Below, in pieces: positions 54,648-62,839 of a DNA stretch of 64,000 nt. The notes below the pieces were generated by a model. The model searched no databases, was not told the origin of the DNA, and saw only the letters and a program-made list of their open reading frames with translations. The number at the start of each line of letters is the position of its first letter. Position 1 is the first letter of the stretch. Source of the DNA: Agrobacterium sp. AGB01 (GTDB taxonomy: Bacteria; Pseudomonadota; Alphaproteobacteria; Rhizobiales; Rhizobiaceae); assembly GCF_014851585.1 (NCBI RefSeq), contig NZ_JACVAB010000005.1:310001-374000 (forward strand). Direction: 5' to 3'. Made by a program: the position numbers and the translations under genes.

Positions 54648-55145
54648 ATGCCAGATACTGAAGGTCCGAACCCGGTCATTTCCAAACTCGAAGAGAAAAC
54701 GACCAGTTCTGCAGTGGCCGTCGCCGGTCATCCACTTCATGCCATGACGGTTCATTTTCCAATTGCTTTGGTCATCGCCACCCTTGCTGCCGATATCATG
54801 TTCTGGTGGACGGCTGACACCTTTTGGCAAAGAGCCGGGCTGTGGGCGGCGGGTGGTGCTTTCTTTAGTGGTGTTGCCGCTGGTTTGATCGGTACCGCCG
54901 AGCTTTTGCTGGTAGCCGGCATAAGGGCACGGGTTGCAAGCTGGGCGCATGGCATCGCAGCCATGGGCCTCATCGCCGTCGCGGGAGCGAACTGGGGAGG
55001 GCGTGTCACGGATGTGATTGCTGTCTTGCCACATGGCTTGGGTCTGTCGGTGCTGGCGACAATGCTCACAGGACTGGCAGGCTGGCACGGCGGTAAGCTG
55101 ATATTTGATCACGGTATCGGCCTCATGGTATCTCCCAAGGACTGA
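54648..55145 (+). CDS. DUF2231 family membrane protein
   Basis: 165 residues from the ATG at 54648 with AGGAGAGAAG upstream. Four helices after an N-terminal soluble stretch; VAGHPLHAMTVHFPIALVIA is the DUF2231 signature with conserved His residues, and HGLGLSVLATMLTGLAGWHG ends the domain. Such proteins sit next to oxidase and copper genes and may handle heme or metal; no function is proven. It is divergent from ctaC (13 bases apart) and its last 23 bases overlap the end of the minus-strand gene at 55123. Confidence 0.8.
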   Translation: MPDTEGPNPVISKLEEKTTSSAVAVAGHPLHAMTVHFPIALVIATLAADIMFWWTADTFWQRAGLWAAGGAFFSGVAAGLIGTAELLLVAGIRARVASWAHGIAAMGLIAVAGANWGGRVTDVIAVLPHGLGLSVLATMLTGLAGWHGGKLIFDHGIGLMVSPKD

Positions 55146-55623
55146 CTTCCGACACGAGTTTTTTCAGCCCACCAGGTTCAAAAACGCCAGGTGGAAGGGT
55201 CAAGTTGATATCTGGCCGTGCCAACACCACAAAAATGATGCCGCCAGCCACCAGGCAGCTCAGCATGGTGGCAATGATAAATCTCCAGACGGGATATACC
55301 TCTCCCTTTCCAAACAGGCGGATAATCACGAGGCCCGTCAGGACATGTATGACAATCAGCATCCCGACGAGTACCAGCTTCACAGAGAACCAGCCACTAT
55401 AGGGATGTTGCAGGAACGTCAGGCCTGTGCCTGTGGCGATGGCGACGAAGGCTGCGGGAGACAAAATCCTGACATAGGAAAACCGGACGATCTTCTGCAG
55501 ACGGTACAGTTCATCATCTTTGCGGATATGGGCTCTTTGAACATAAAGACCCGGTAAACTGACGATGCCGGCGGCCCAGATCGATATTGCAGCCAGATGA
55601 ATAAATTTAACGAGCGTCACCAT
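55123..55623 (-). CDS. CopD-like membrane protein of the ctaG operon
   Basis: 166 residues; ATG at 55623 overlaps the ctaG stop (ATGA). Four helices; VTLVKFIHLAAISIWAAGIV with the conserved His and Trp is like the start of the CopD/YcnJ copper-resistance domain, and SVKLVLVGMLIVIHVLTGLV contains the second His helix. Copper delivery to the oxidase, together with CtaG, is a reasonable inference. Its 3' end overlaps the convergent DUF2231 gene by 23 bases. Confidence 0.7.
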   Translation of the reverse strand: MVTLVKFIHLAAISIWAAGIVSLPGLYVQRAHIRKDDELYRLQKIVRFSYVRILSPAAFVAIATGTGLTFLQHPYSGWFSVKLVLVGMLIVIHVLTGLVIIRLFGKGEVYPVWRFIIATMLSCLVAGGIIFVVLARPDINLTLPPGVFEPGGLKKLVSEVSPWEIP

Positions 55624-56366
55624 CAGTTGCCGCCCCGTCGCTCAACGGGGGCCATCAACCGTGAACTTACCATCCAGATCGCAGTGACGGCATAAGGCAA
55701 AATACCAACGGTCCACATTAAAAGGCCGGCAAGTTGCTGATCCTGAAGTGGATTGAGACCAAATGCTTCGGTCGTCAAAAAGTGCGCTTCAAAAATCGGA
55801 TAAGGCGCGAAGGTTATGACTGCGGCCAGAAATCCCATCTGGACCATCGTGCCGACTGACAGACCGATCGCTGCAAAAACAGATGTGCGCTGTGACAGCA
55901 TGACAGTCCAAAGCCAGACAGATGCGAGAATTAGCCCGCTTTGCATCAGCCAGTATTGCCATGAGCCAGACAGCGCAAAGTCGTAGGCGACGGGAAAGTG
56001 CCACAACCAGTAAATTGCGGTGTGCAGCACAAATACCAGCTCAACCGGTACTTTAACACGAGAGGTGAGCCTAAGGGGCAGTATCATCGCAATCATCGGT
56101 GCGGCGACTGCTCCAACAAGAATATGATGTACCGCGCGGGCTGAAAACAAGGCGCTTGAGAGGGCACAAAGCGGAGAGATGAAGGCGGCAAACACAACCA
56201 TGCCAAGTGCTGTCGTCAATCCGCGTTGCGCGCGCGGTTGCGCGTAATACAACGCAATTAGCCCCGCAGCCAAGATGATGATCAGGGCGGGATCAAAATT
56301 CCACGAAGAGGACAGGTTAGCAGGCATGGGAGCAGCGCCGCAGTAGGGCTCAAACACGCGCGACAA
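55623..56366 (-). CDS. ctaG: CtaG-family oxidase assembly protein (caa3_CtaG)
   Basis: 247 residues from TTG at 56366; the conserved YCG motif (residues 8-10) lies before the first ATG (56327), so the longer start is preferred. Seven helices; SARAVHHILVGAVAAPMIAM, LHTAIYWLWHFPVAYDFA and GLLMWTVGILPYAVTAIWM are caa3_CtaG signatures with conserved His residues. The family is needed for CuA/CuB oxidase assembly. First gene of a two-gene operon with an exact EcfG promoter about 50 bases upstream. Confidence 0.85.
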   Translation of the reverse strand: MSRVFEPYCGAAPMPANLSSSWNFDPALIIILAAGLIALYYAQPRAQRGLTTALGMVVFAAFISPLCALSSALFSARAVHHILVGAVAAPMIAMILPLRLTSRVKVPVELVFVLHTAIYWLWHFPVAYDFALSGSWQYWLMQSGLILASVWLWTVMLSQRTSVFAAIGLSVGTMVQMGFLAAVITFAPYPIFEAHFLTTEAFGLNPLQDQQLAGLLMWTVGILPYAVTAIWMVSSRLMAPVERRGGN

Positions 56367-56415
56367 ATTTTTGTGCCCCCTTTGGTCCGATTTCGGAGAT
56401 CCGTTCAGTTATCGC

Positions 56416-56440
56416 AACGCGTCCGGCTCCCAACGGTTCC
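56416..56440 (-). promoter_or_regulatory. EcfG-type stress promoter for ctaG operon
   Basis: Minus strand: GGAAC (56436-56440), 16 bases, CGTT (56416-56419), exact. Predicted leader of about 40 bases before the TTG at 56366. Confidence 0.65.
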
Positions 56441-56489
56441 AAGATTTGTCGCGAAAATGTGAGAGACAACCTGAAATAGGCATTTCATC

Positions 56490-56515
56490 GGAACAATGCA
56501 GGAGTTTTGCCCGTT
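56490..56515 (+). promoter_or_regulatory. EcfG-type stress promoter for the 56549-60166 operon
   Basis: GGAAC (56490-56494), 17 bases, CGTT (56512-56515), exact, 33 bases before the ATG at 56549. Back to back with the ctaG promoter, 49 bases away. Confidence 0.68.
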
Positions 56516-56548
56516 ACCTAACCTTGGATTGTGCTTAAGGAGTTTCGT

Positions 56549-57025
56549 ATGCCAGATGTCACAGGTTTGTTTCAACATCTCAACGGTGCCCGCCGCGCGG
56601 TGAAATACCTTGAGGATATCGGCATCAATCCCGCCGAAATTTCAATCATCGCTTATGACCCAACTGCCGATCTGGCCCCGCATCCGGACGCCAAGCAGGG
56701 CGCAACAGCCGGCGCTGGGATTGGAGGTGTTCTGGGTACGGTTGGCGGTGCTCTCACGGGCCTTGGGCTGGTCGCCATACCTGGTGCTGGCCCCCTCGTT
56801 GCATCCGGTTGGCTGGTGACTGCGATCACAGGAGGTATGGCGGGTGCTGCGACCGGGGGAACCGCAGGGGGGGCACTTGGGTTTCTGATGAGCAGTGGCT
56901 TCGAAGAACCCGAAGATGTGGTCCGTAAACTCAAACAAGGCTCGACCATTGTCAGGGTGATGGTGCCCGAAAAGCGCTTCTTCGAAGTGAAGGATGCATT
57001 TCAAAAGCTGGCCAACGCCCAATAG
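56549..57025 (+). CDS. Glycine-rich stress-type membrane-associated protein
   Basis: 158 residues from the ATG at 56549 with AAGGAG seven bases upstream. Residues 1-45 (VTGLFQHLNGARRAVKYLED, IGINPAEISIIAYD) resemble a YflT/17M-like stress domain half; a long glycine/alanine-rich hydrophobic part (about 55-120, GVLGTVGGALTGLGLV, GGMAGAATGGTAGGALGFL) probably inserts in membranes; the end (EDVVRKLKQGSTIVRVMVPE) completes the split domain. This layout is common in uncharacterised bacterial general-stress proteins. First gene of the operon with the YdeP-like enzyme. Confidence 0.75.
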   Translation: MPDVTGLFQHLNGARRAVKYLEDIGINPAEISIIAYDPTADLAPHPDAKQGATAGAGIGGVLGTVGGALTGLGLVAIPGAGPLVASGWLVTAITGGMAGAATGGTAGGALGFLMSSGFEEPEDVVRKLKQGSTIVRVMVPEKRFFEVKDAFQKLANAQ

Positions 57026-57098
57026 CGCGGCTGCCCAAATCGAGCCCAGCAGGTTGTCAGAATGGCGCTCTCCCCGCCAGTTGCGAAAGGTTGTACCA

Positions 57099-59378
57099 GT
57101 GAAAGACAAAGTCAAATATGCCAAATACACTATGCCAACGGGAGGATGGGGCTCCGTCAAGTCGCTGGCAAAAAACGCGGTGCAGCAACGGGCCGTGAAA
57201 ACTTTGCCAGGACTGTTGAAGGATCATAACAAGACCGGCGGCTACATGTGCACTAGCTGTGCGTGGGCAAAGCCTGGCAAGCCACATCTGGCGGAATTCT
57301 GCGAAAACGGTGCCAAAGCAACCTTCTGGGATTTAACGGCGAAACGAACAACACCCGATTTCTTTTCGCGTCATACCGTTACTGAATTGCTTGGCTGGTC
57401 TGATTACGAACTGGAAAACCAGGGGCGCCTGACGCACCCGTTACGCTTCGATCCCTCAAGTGACAAATATGTCGAAGTGAGTTGGGCGGAGGCCTTTTCC
57501 GATATTGGTCAAAAGCTGAAAAGCTACGATCCGCAGAGCGTCGTATTTTATGCCTCGGGGCGGGCATCTCTCGAGACATCTTACATGTATCAGCTGTTGG
57601 CCAGACTTTATGGCAACAACAATCTGCCCGACAGTTCCAACATGTGTCATGAGACAACCTCGGTTGCACTTCCCCAGAGTATCGGCACGCCTGTCGGCAC
57701 CATTCTGCTGGAGGATTACGCTCATACGGACTGCATCCTTTCCTTCGGTCAAAATGTCGGAATAAATGCGCCTCGCTTGCTTCACAGTTTGCAGGAGGTG
57801 CGGGAGCGCGGCTCTCCAGTGATCGTTTTCAATCCGCTGAAAGAACGCGGCTGGCAAGAGTTCGTCAATCCACAACGACCCGGCCAGATGATCACCAACA
57901 AGCCTACCGAAATTGCCACGCAATATTATCAGGTCAATGCCGGTGGCGATATCGCGGTCATGATGGGAATGGCCAAGTTCCTGTTGGAATGGGATGATGA
58001 GGCACAGCTACATGGCCGCGAAAGGGTCATCGACCAAACGTTCATTCAAGAGCATACACACGGTTTTTCTGATTTCGAGACAATGGTCCGCACCACGAGC
58101 TGGACGGATATTCTCCACGTCAGCGGCTTGAGCCGGGCGTCGATCGAGGCCGCTGCACGTACCTACGCGAATGCGAAATCCGTCATTGCCATCTACGGCA
58201 TGGGGCTGACACAGCATCGTTACGGTGTCAGCAATGTGCAGATGTTGATCAATCTGCTGTTGATGCGCGGCAATATCGGTCGACCGGGCGCCGGCATCTG
58301 TCCTGTCCGCGGGCACTCGAATGTCCAGGGCCAGCGAACAGTCGGCATTGCGGAAAAAACCGAATTGGTGCCGCTGGACCGGCTTGCAGAGCAGTATGGC
58401 TTTGAGCCACCACGCAATGACGGCCTCAACACTGTCGAGGCGTGTGAAAGTATCGTCAAAGGGCACATCAAGGCATTCATCAGTCTCGGCGGCAACTTCG
58501 TGCGTGCCATTCCTGAGCGCGACCTGATGGAAGAAAAATGGCGTGACCTCGATCTCTCCGTGCAGATTGCCACCAAGCTCAATCGCAGCCACCTGATCAC
58601 CGCCGCGACGACCTATATCCTGCCCACCCTTGTGCGCTCCGAGATCGACAAGCAGGCATCGGGACCACAGATCGTGTCGATGGAGGATTCGACGACATGT
58701 ATTCACGCATCCCGCGGCAAATACCAGCCAGCGAGCGATACGCTTCTGTCGGAACCGGCCATTGTTGCAGAGATCGCCAAACATGCACTGCCACCAAACC
58801 CGGCGGTGCCGTGGGACGAATGGGTTGGTAATTACGCCCTGGTTCGAGATGCGATTGAAGCGACCTTCCCAGAGCAGTTTCGTGAATTCAACAACCGACT
58901 GGACATTCCAGGAGGATTTCCCAGACCTGTGGCAGCGCGTACCCGCGAGTGGGAGACGGAAACCGGCAAGGCGAACTTCCTGCTGCCGAAGGCGCTCTCT
59001 TCGAGTTTCGCAAGCATTGACGACAGTGACATCTTCCGGCTGATAACCCTTCGATCGAATGACCAGTTCAACACCACGGTCTATGGCTATGATGACCGTC
59101 TGAGGGGCATTCACAAGTCCCGATCAATCATCATGATGAACGCCGATGATCGAGTTCGCGCAGGCATTCAAAAGGACGGATTTGCGAAAGTGTCCACTGC
59201 CGTTGATGACGGCATCATCCGGGATATCGTTCTGCAGGTTATCGATTACGATATTCCTCCGGGCAGCTGCGCAGCCTATTACCCCGAATGCAATAATCTG
59301 ATCCCTCTGTGGCAATTTGCTGAAGAGAGTAAAACACCCGCCGCCAAATCGGTCCCGGTGCGCGTGGCGCCGGTATGA
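57099..59378 (+). CDS. FdhF/YdeP-family molybdopterin oxidoreductase
   Basis: 759 residues from GTG at 57099 (GAAAGG upstream), equal to the length I recall for E. coli YdeP; the frame to 56994 is longer but overlaps the previous gene. GGYMCTSCAWAKPGKPHLAE has the N-terminal Cys pair, further Cys in FCENGA; the Mo-bis-MGD core follows (CHETTSVALPQSIGTPVGT; LSFGQNVGINAPR; RGHSNVQGQRTVGI) and the molydop_binding domain ends the protein (about 640-755, RLITLRSNDQFNTTVYGYDD). YdeP relates to acid resistance in E. coli; its reaction is unknown. Coupling to an FNT channel suggests formate or a related acid. Confidence 0.88.
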   Translation: MKDKVKYAKYTMPTGGWGSVKSLAKNAVQQRAVKTLPGLLKDHNKTGGYMCTSCAWAKPGKPHLAEFCENGAKATFWDLTAKRTTPDFFSRHTVTELLGWSDYELENQGRLTHPLRFDPSSDKYVEVSWAEAFSDIGQKLKSYDPQSVVFYASGRASLETSYMYQLLARLYGNNNLPDSSNMCHETTSVALPQSIGTPVGTILLEDYAHTDCILSFGQNVGINAPRLLHSLQEVRERGSPVIVFNPLKERGWQEFVNPQRPGQMITNKPTEIATQYYQVNAGGDIAVMMGMAKFLLEWDDEAQLHGRERVIDQTFIQEHTHGFSDFETMVRTTSWTDILHVSGLSRASIEAAARTYANAKSVIAIYGMGLTQHRYGVSNVQMLINLLLMRGNIGRPGAGICPVRGHSNVQGQRTVGIAEKTELVPLDRLAEQYGFEPPRNDGLNTVEACESIVKGHIKAFISLGGNFVRAIPERDLMEEKWRDLDLSVQIATKLNRSHLITAATTYILPTLVRSEIDKQASGPQIVSMEDSTTCIHASRGKYQPASDTLLSEPAIVAEIAKHALPPNPAVPWDEWVGNYALVRDAIEATFPEQFREFNNRLDIPGGFPRPVAARTREWETETGKANFLLPKALSSSFASIDDSDIFRLITLRSNDQFNTTVYGYDDRLRGIHKSRSIIMMNADDRVRAGIQKDGFAKVSTAVDDGIIRDIVLQVIDYDIPPGSCAAYYPECNNLIPLWQFAEESKTPAAKSVPVRVAPV

Positions 59379-60166
59379 GTACATTCCCGACACCTGCACA
59401 ACTGACAGCGTCGAATTTTGAAACGCTTGAGGACAAAGCCTCTCAACCGCTGAAGACGGTAGCAATCCTCGGCACCCTTGCGGGCGTGTTCATTGGTCTG
59501 GGGGGCGTTTTCGCGATCACGGTCTTATCGGGTGCTGACGCCATGCCGTTTGGTGTTGCCCAGTTGCTTTCCGGACTGGTTTTTGCGCTTGGCCTAGTGG
59601 CGGTCGTAATCGCGGGAGCGGAGCTTTTCACCGGCAATACTCTGTTCTTTGGGTCAGTTGCCTTTGGCAAACTGGCCTTCTGGCCCGTTATACGTGTTCT
59701 AAGCGTGGCCTACCTGGCGAATTTTGCCGGTTCTCTGTTACTGGCAGGGATAGTGTTTCTGTCCGGCTTTCATCTTGGCGGCGATGATGCCGTGGCCGGT
59801 GCTGCAGTGGAACTTGCCGTCACCAAGAGTGACAAGGCATTTACCGCGGTGTTTTTCAGCGGCGTAATTGCCAATTTCCTTGTGTGTCTGGGTGTATGGC
59901 TGGCACTTGCCGGACATACTGTTTCGCAAAGGCTGCTGGGTTTGCTTTTGCCTGTTGCTGCCTTCGTGGCAGGTGGGTTCGAGCACTCGGTTGCAAACAT
60001 GTTTTTGCTGCCGTACGGGTATATTGTTCAGCTCGGCTCAGATGAGTTGTCCGGCATTGCGATGTCGGCAATCGCCAGCAACATCGCAGCCGCGACACTT
60101 GGAAACATCCTCGGGGGTGCGATCGTCGGCGTAACCTATGGTTATCTCTATTTGCGAGACCGATAA
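59375..60166 (+). CDS. Formate/nitrite transporter (FNT) family channel
   Basis: 263 residues; ATG overlaps the oxidoreductase stop (ATGA). Six helices and the FNT signatures: AGAELFTGNTLFFGS (helix-break loop) and GFEHSVANMFLLPYGYI with the central His, plus a first motif with Ser/Thr-rich pore lining (AGVFIGLGGVFAITVLSG). The family channels form pentamers and move formate, nitrite, hydrosulfide or acetate with pH gating. With a YdeP-like molybdoenzyme next to it, formate is the best guess. Confidence 0.88.
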   Translation: MSTFPTPAQLTASNFETLEDKASQPLKTVAILGTLAGVFIGLGGVFAITVLSGADAMPFGVAQLLSGLVFALGLVAVVIAGAELFTGNTLFFGSVAFGKLAFWPVIRVLSVAYLANFAGSLLLAGIVFLSGFHLGGDDAVAGAAVELAVTKSDKAFTAVFFSGVIANFLVCLGVWLALAGHTVSQRLLGLLLPVAAFVAGGFEHSVANMFLLPYGYIVQLGSDELSGIAMSAIASNIAAATLGNILGGAIVGVTYGYLYLRDR

Positions 60167-60191
60167 CCACACAATAACGGCGAGTTACTGC

Positions 60192-60707
60192 CTATGTCTC
60201 GGCACCGCTCTTGACGGAGGAAACCACCTTTTCGCCAGTGCTATCACCGGCAGGTGGTTCCTTGTCATTGGTTTCCGACTTGAAGCCGGACAAGAGCCGC
60301 AAGGTTGCAAATGTCATGATCGATAATACGATTGCAGTGTCGTAAGCCCCTAAGCCTACAGCGGCGCCCACTGCCCCGGTTGCCCAAAGACTGGCGGCTG
60401 TCGCGGTTCCACGGGTACTTGCCTTGCCCACAAGGATGGCGCCACCACCAATGAAGCCAACGCCATTGATAAGGCCTTCAACAATGCGTGCTGTGGCCTC
60501 GGGATTGTCGGCTGTCACTGTTTCGGCTGCCTGGATAAAGCCACAGGCAGCAATTGCCACCAGCGGAAACGTTCTAAGGCCTGCACTCCGTTCGTTGCGT
60601 TCCCGGTCCCACCCAATCGGCAATGCGAGGAGGTAGGCGAAAAGGAGTGCCACCAGGTGTGGGACGATATTGATTTGAACGCCTAGCGAGTTTAGCCATT
60701 CGATCAT
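60192..60707 (-). CDS. mgtC: MgtC/SapB family membrane protein
   Basis: 171 residues from the ATG at 60707; an ATG at 60725 (177 residues) is possible and neither has a good ribosome site. Four or five helices; LPIGWDRERNERSAGLRTFP and ATAASLWATGAVGAAVGLGA are MgtC signatures (the first with the conserved Asp/Arg-Glu set), and FIGGGAILVGKASTRG lies between. The cytoplasmic tail (about 145-171) is shorter than in Salmonella MgtC, as in SapB-type proteins. MgtC members support growth at low magnesium and low pH, and inhibit F-ATPase. Convergent with the FNT gene 26 bases away. Confidence 0.86.
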   Translation of the reverse strand: MIEWLNSLGVQINIVPHLVALLFAYLLALPIGWDRERNERSAGLRTFPLVAIAACGFIQAAETVTADNPEATARIVEGLINGVGFIGGGAILVGKASTRGTATAASLWATGAVGAAVGLGAYDTAIVLSIMTFATLRLLSGFKSETNDKEPPAGDSTGEKVVSSVKSGAET

Positions 60708-60715
60708 AAGGATAA

Positions 60716-60734
60716 GCCCCCGCATTGCAGGGGC
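60716..60734 (-). promoter_or_regulatory. Leader hairpin upstream of mgtC
   Basis: GCCCC (60716-60720) pairs with GGGGC (60730-60734) across 9 bases that include the alternative start codon at 60725. If the transcript begins further upstream, this stem could hide the first ATG. Confidence 0.3.
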
Positions 60735-60799
60735 TCAATTGGAAGCTCGCGGTGCGAAGCTGTCAGCGATGGGTCGTGGCAATCGGTCGATTTAGACAC

Positions 60800-60970
60800 C
60801 TAAGCCCCCGAAACACTGAAGCCGATGAGAGCTGCGTAAATTATGACGACCACCACGCAGACAATGATGATTGCCGCCATAACGAATTTACCAGCCCGCC
60901 GCTTTTCCGGTTTGCTGTCGTTCGGTTCCGTTTTGCGCAAGATTGGGTCGTCAGGGGCGTTCGGCGTCAT
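60800..60970 (-). CDS. 56-residue single-helix membrane protein
   Basis: ATG at 60970 with AAAGG eight bases upstream. Residues 1-28 are polar (MTPNAPDDPILRKTEPNDSK, PEKRRAGK); residues 30-50 are one hydrophobic helix (VMAAIIIVCVVVVIIYAALI), then a short tail. A small bitopic membrane protein, N-terminus probably inside because of the Lys/Arg cluster before the helix. No family is known to me. An exact EcfG promoter lies 32 bases upstream of the ATG. Confidence 0.68.
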   Translation of the reverse strand: MTPNAPDDPILRKTEPNDSKPEKRRAGKFVMAAIIIVCVVVVIIYAALIGFSVSGA

Positions 60971-61001
60971 GAAATACCTTTCTTTAAATACTCTCATCAC
61001 A

Positions 61002-61026
61002 AACGCCGCGAACGCCCTGGAGTTCC
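61002..61026 (-). promoter_or_regulatory. EcfG-type stress promoter for the 56-residue membrane protein
   Basis: Minus strand: GGAAC (61022-61026), 16 bases, CGTT (61002-61005), exact. Confidence 0.65.
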
Positions 61027-61073
61027 AAAAAGGAGACGTTGTCGAGATTTTGGCTCATTAACTGCATCATTTA

Positions 61074-61250
61074 TCATGGTGCGAGACATTCGTCGCAAAT
61101 ACCGCAGCCATCGGCGTCCATGGTCGAGGCGGGCCGCGCTTTTTGGCAGCAAGGGCAGGTGACGGTTTTGGGACCCGGTGCGCATCTGCGGTCAGGTGGC
61201 AGGATTTCGATCTTGCATTCCGACAGAGTATCGGCTTTGGACTGTTTCAT
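61074..61250 (-). CDS. 58-residue zinc-ribbon protein
   Basis: ATG at 61250 with AAGGGAG upstream; the frame runs to 61337 but without a ribosome site. Four cysteines in two pairs (CPCC and CGICDEC), separated by about 18 residues, form a zinc ribbon; a further Cys (SECKIEI) and (DRRCAPGP) are before it. Small zinc-ribbon proteins may bind nucleic acids or partner proteins. Function unknown. Confidence 0.6.
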   Translation of the reverse strand: MKQSKADTLSECKIEILPPDRRCAPGPKTVTCPCCQKARPASTMDADGCGICDECLAP

Positions 61251-61381
61251 GACGATGCTCCCTTCTGTAATACCGCTCAGATGGGAAGCATTAAACGGAG
61301 TGCAAGGCCTTGAATCGCACCCAACGATACCAGTCAAAATAGCGATACGTTGTCGCCGTCTTTACTCGCTCACAATGTGCC

Positions 61382-62002
61382 TCAATTCGCGCTTTCTCCA
61401 GGATATTGTTTGTTCTTGAGCAGCGTGGCGAGGTGAACCGTGTTGCGCGCCAACATGGAAACCATGGTTGTTACCGTTTCAGGCGGCTTTTTGAAATCCA
61501 CGAAGTTCTTATTGCCCATGGCTTCACCCACCCAATATGACACTGCGTTGGCGGCAAGTGTAAAACCGACGTCGTTCATGGCCTGGAATAACTCGGCAGA
61601 TACATGGTGGGCTCCGTCCTCGTTCCCCACGACCGCAACCGCAGCGACCTTTCCGTAGGACACCATTCTTCCGTTTTCGTCGGTTTCCTCGAGAAAGGCA
61701 TCCATGCGTTCAAGTGCGCGTTTGCAGACGCTGGATGGTTGTCCAAGCCAGATTGGAGTTCCGACAACGAGTATATCGGCGGCAAGAATCTTCCCACGAA
61801 TTTCCGGCCATGCATCGCCGTCGCCTTCGTCTGATGTGACGCCCGGTTTGATGTCGTAATCGGCCAGGCGCAGGATTTCTGTTTGCGCATCATGGGCGGA
61901 GAATTCGTCAGCGATAAGCTGCAGCATCTTTTCCGTGGAGGATTTGTCTTTCGTCGAGGATGGTTTCAGAGTTCCGTTCAGGGCAAGAGCTTTCAGTGGC
62001 AT
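61382..62002 (-). CDS. Flavodoxin-like NAD(P)H-dependent oxidoreductase (FMN reductase family)
   Basis: 206 residues from the ATG at 62002 (GAGGAG seven bases upstream); the frame extends to 62110 but would cross its own promoter. LKALALNGTLKPSSTKDKSS is the FMN-phosphate loop (about residues 3-20), LVVGTPIWLGQPSSVCKRAL the flavin-ring region, and VVGNEDGAHHVSAELFQAMN a later conserved part. Cytoplasmic quinone or flavin reductase likely; substrate unknown. A GGAAC-N16-GGTT element lies upstream. Confidence 0.84.
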   Translation of the reverse strand: MPLKALALNGTLKPSSTKDKSSTEKMLQLIADEFSAHDAQTEILRLADYDIKPGVTSDEGDGDAWPEIRGKILAADILVVGTPIWLGQPSSVCKRALERMDAFLEETDENGRMVSYGKVAAVAVVGNEDGAHHVSAELFQAMNDVGFTLAANAVSYWVGEAMGNKNFVDFKKPPETVTTMVSMLARNTVHLATLLKNKQYPGESAN

Positions 62003-62047
62003 GTGGCATCTCCTCGGTGAAACCGTCGGCTGTTGGTTATTGAGCCG

Positions 62048-62072
62048 AACCATCGAGGGCAGATGTTGTTCC
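62048..62072 (-). promoter_or_regulatory. EcfG-type promoter for the flavodoxin-like reductase
   Basis: Minus strand: GGAAC (62068-62072), 16 bases, GGTT (62048-62051). 46 bases before the ATG at 62002. Confidence 0.5.
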
Positions 62073-62094
62073 CGCTTTGCAGACACATAGACAT

Positions 62095-62839
62095 TTGACG
62101 GTGGCCGCAACGGCCGGGATCAGCGTTTCCTACTGGTTCAAGCGCAAAATACCTGCCGCAGTCGGCATGTCCGTAAACAGGTGGGTAGCATAGCCGCGCC
62201 GACAAGGATGTGGAGAGCTTCCTCGTTGCAGAACTGCTGAAACGCTATCCGGACGACGGAATAGTTGGCGAGGAAGGATCTGTGATCAATCCCGCGGCGG
62301 CACGGCAGTGGGTGATCGACCCGATAGACGGCACATTCAATTTCGTACGAAAAATGGATCAATGGGCTGTTTCAATTGGCCTTTTTGAAAACGGAAAACC
62401 CATTTACGGCGTGATCCACGCCCCCGCACGGCAGGAGACCATTTCGGGGGGGGTAGGTGCTGACGTTGTCTTCAACGGAAAGCGATTGGACCAACTGGCG
62501 GTTCTTGATCGTTCAAGAGGGGTGGTATCGCTTGGCTTTAGCACCGACACCCCCGTCGCTTCGGAAGTTGAGGCACTGCGCTTTATCCTCGAGGATCTGA
62601 AGTTTTCCTACCGCAACTGCGGCTCCACAACAGTCGCCTTCATGATGATGGCCACGGGTCAAATCGATGCAGTTCTTGGCTTTGGCGCACGCAGCTGGGA
62701 CGTGATGGCAGGACTGGCAATTGTTGATCGAATGGGCGGTAAATGTTCAATCGACTGGAATGCGACAGGCTTGGAAGACAGGCTTGCATATGTTGCAGGG
62801 ACGCCCGAAATTGTCGATCTTTTCGAGCCAGCACTCTAG
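62095..62839 (+). pseudogene. Inositol monophosphatase-family gene, frameshifted near its 5' end
   Basis: From 62210 the frame gives 209 residues of an IMPase: GIVGEEGS (first metal Glu), WVIDPIDGTFNFV (Asp-Pro-Ile-Asp-Gly-Thr), and ARSWDVMAGLAIVDRMGG (last metal Asp) are all present. The family is about 260 residues; the missing N-terminus appears in another frame upstream (from 62095: LTVAATAGISVSYWFKR, then AVGMSVNRW), and the two join only by a +1 shift near 62185-62195 where TAG intervenes. No start codon with a ribosome site serves the 62210 frame. Either a young pseudogene or a sequencing error. Expected substrate: inositol phosphate, histidinol phosphate or PAP. Confidence 0.6.

Noticed and set aside
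53925..55112. Long version of oxidase subunit II (395 codons)
   Set aside because: The extra N-terminus is antisense to the DUF2231 gene and lies before the lipoprotein signal.
58008..59114. Long minus-strand frame of 368 codons
   Set aside because: Mirror of the YdeP-like gene; the plus strand carries clear molybdopterin-oxidoreductase motifs.
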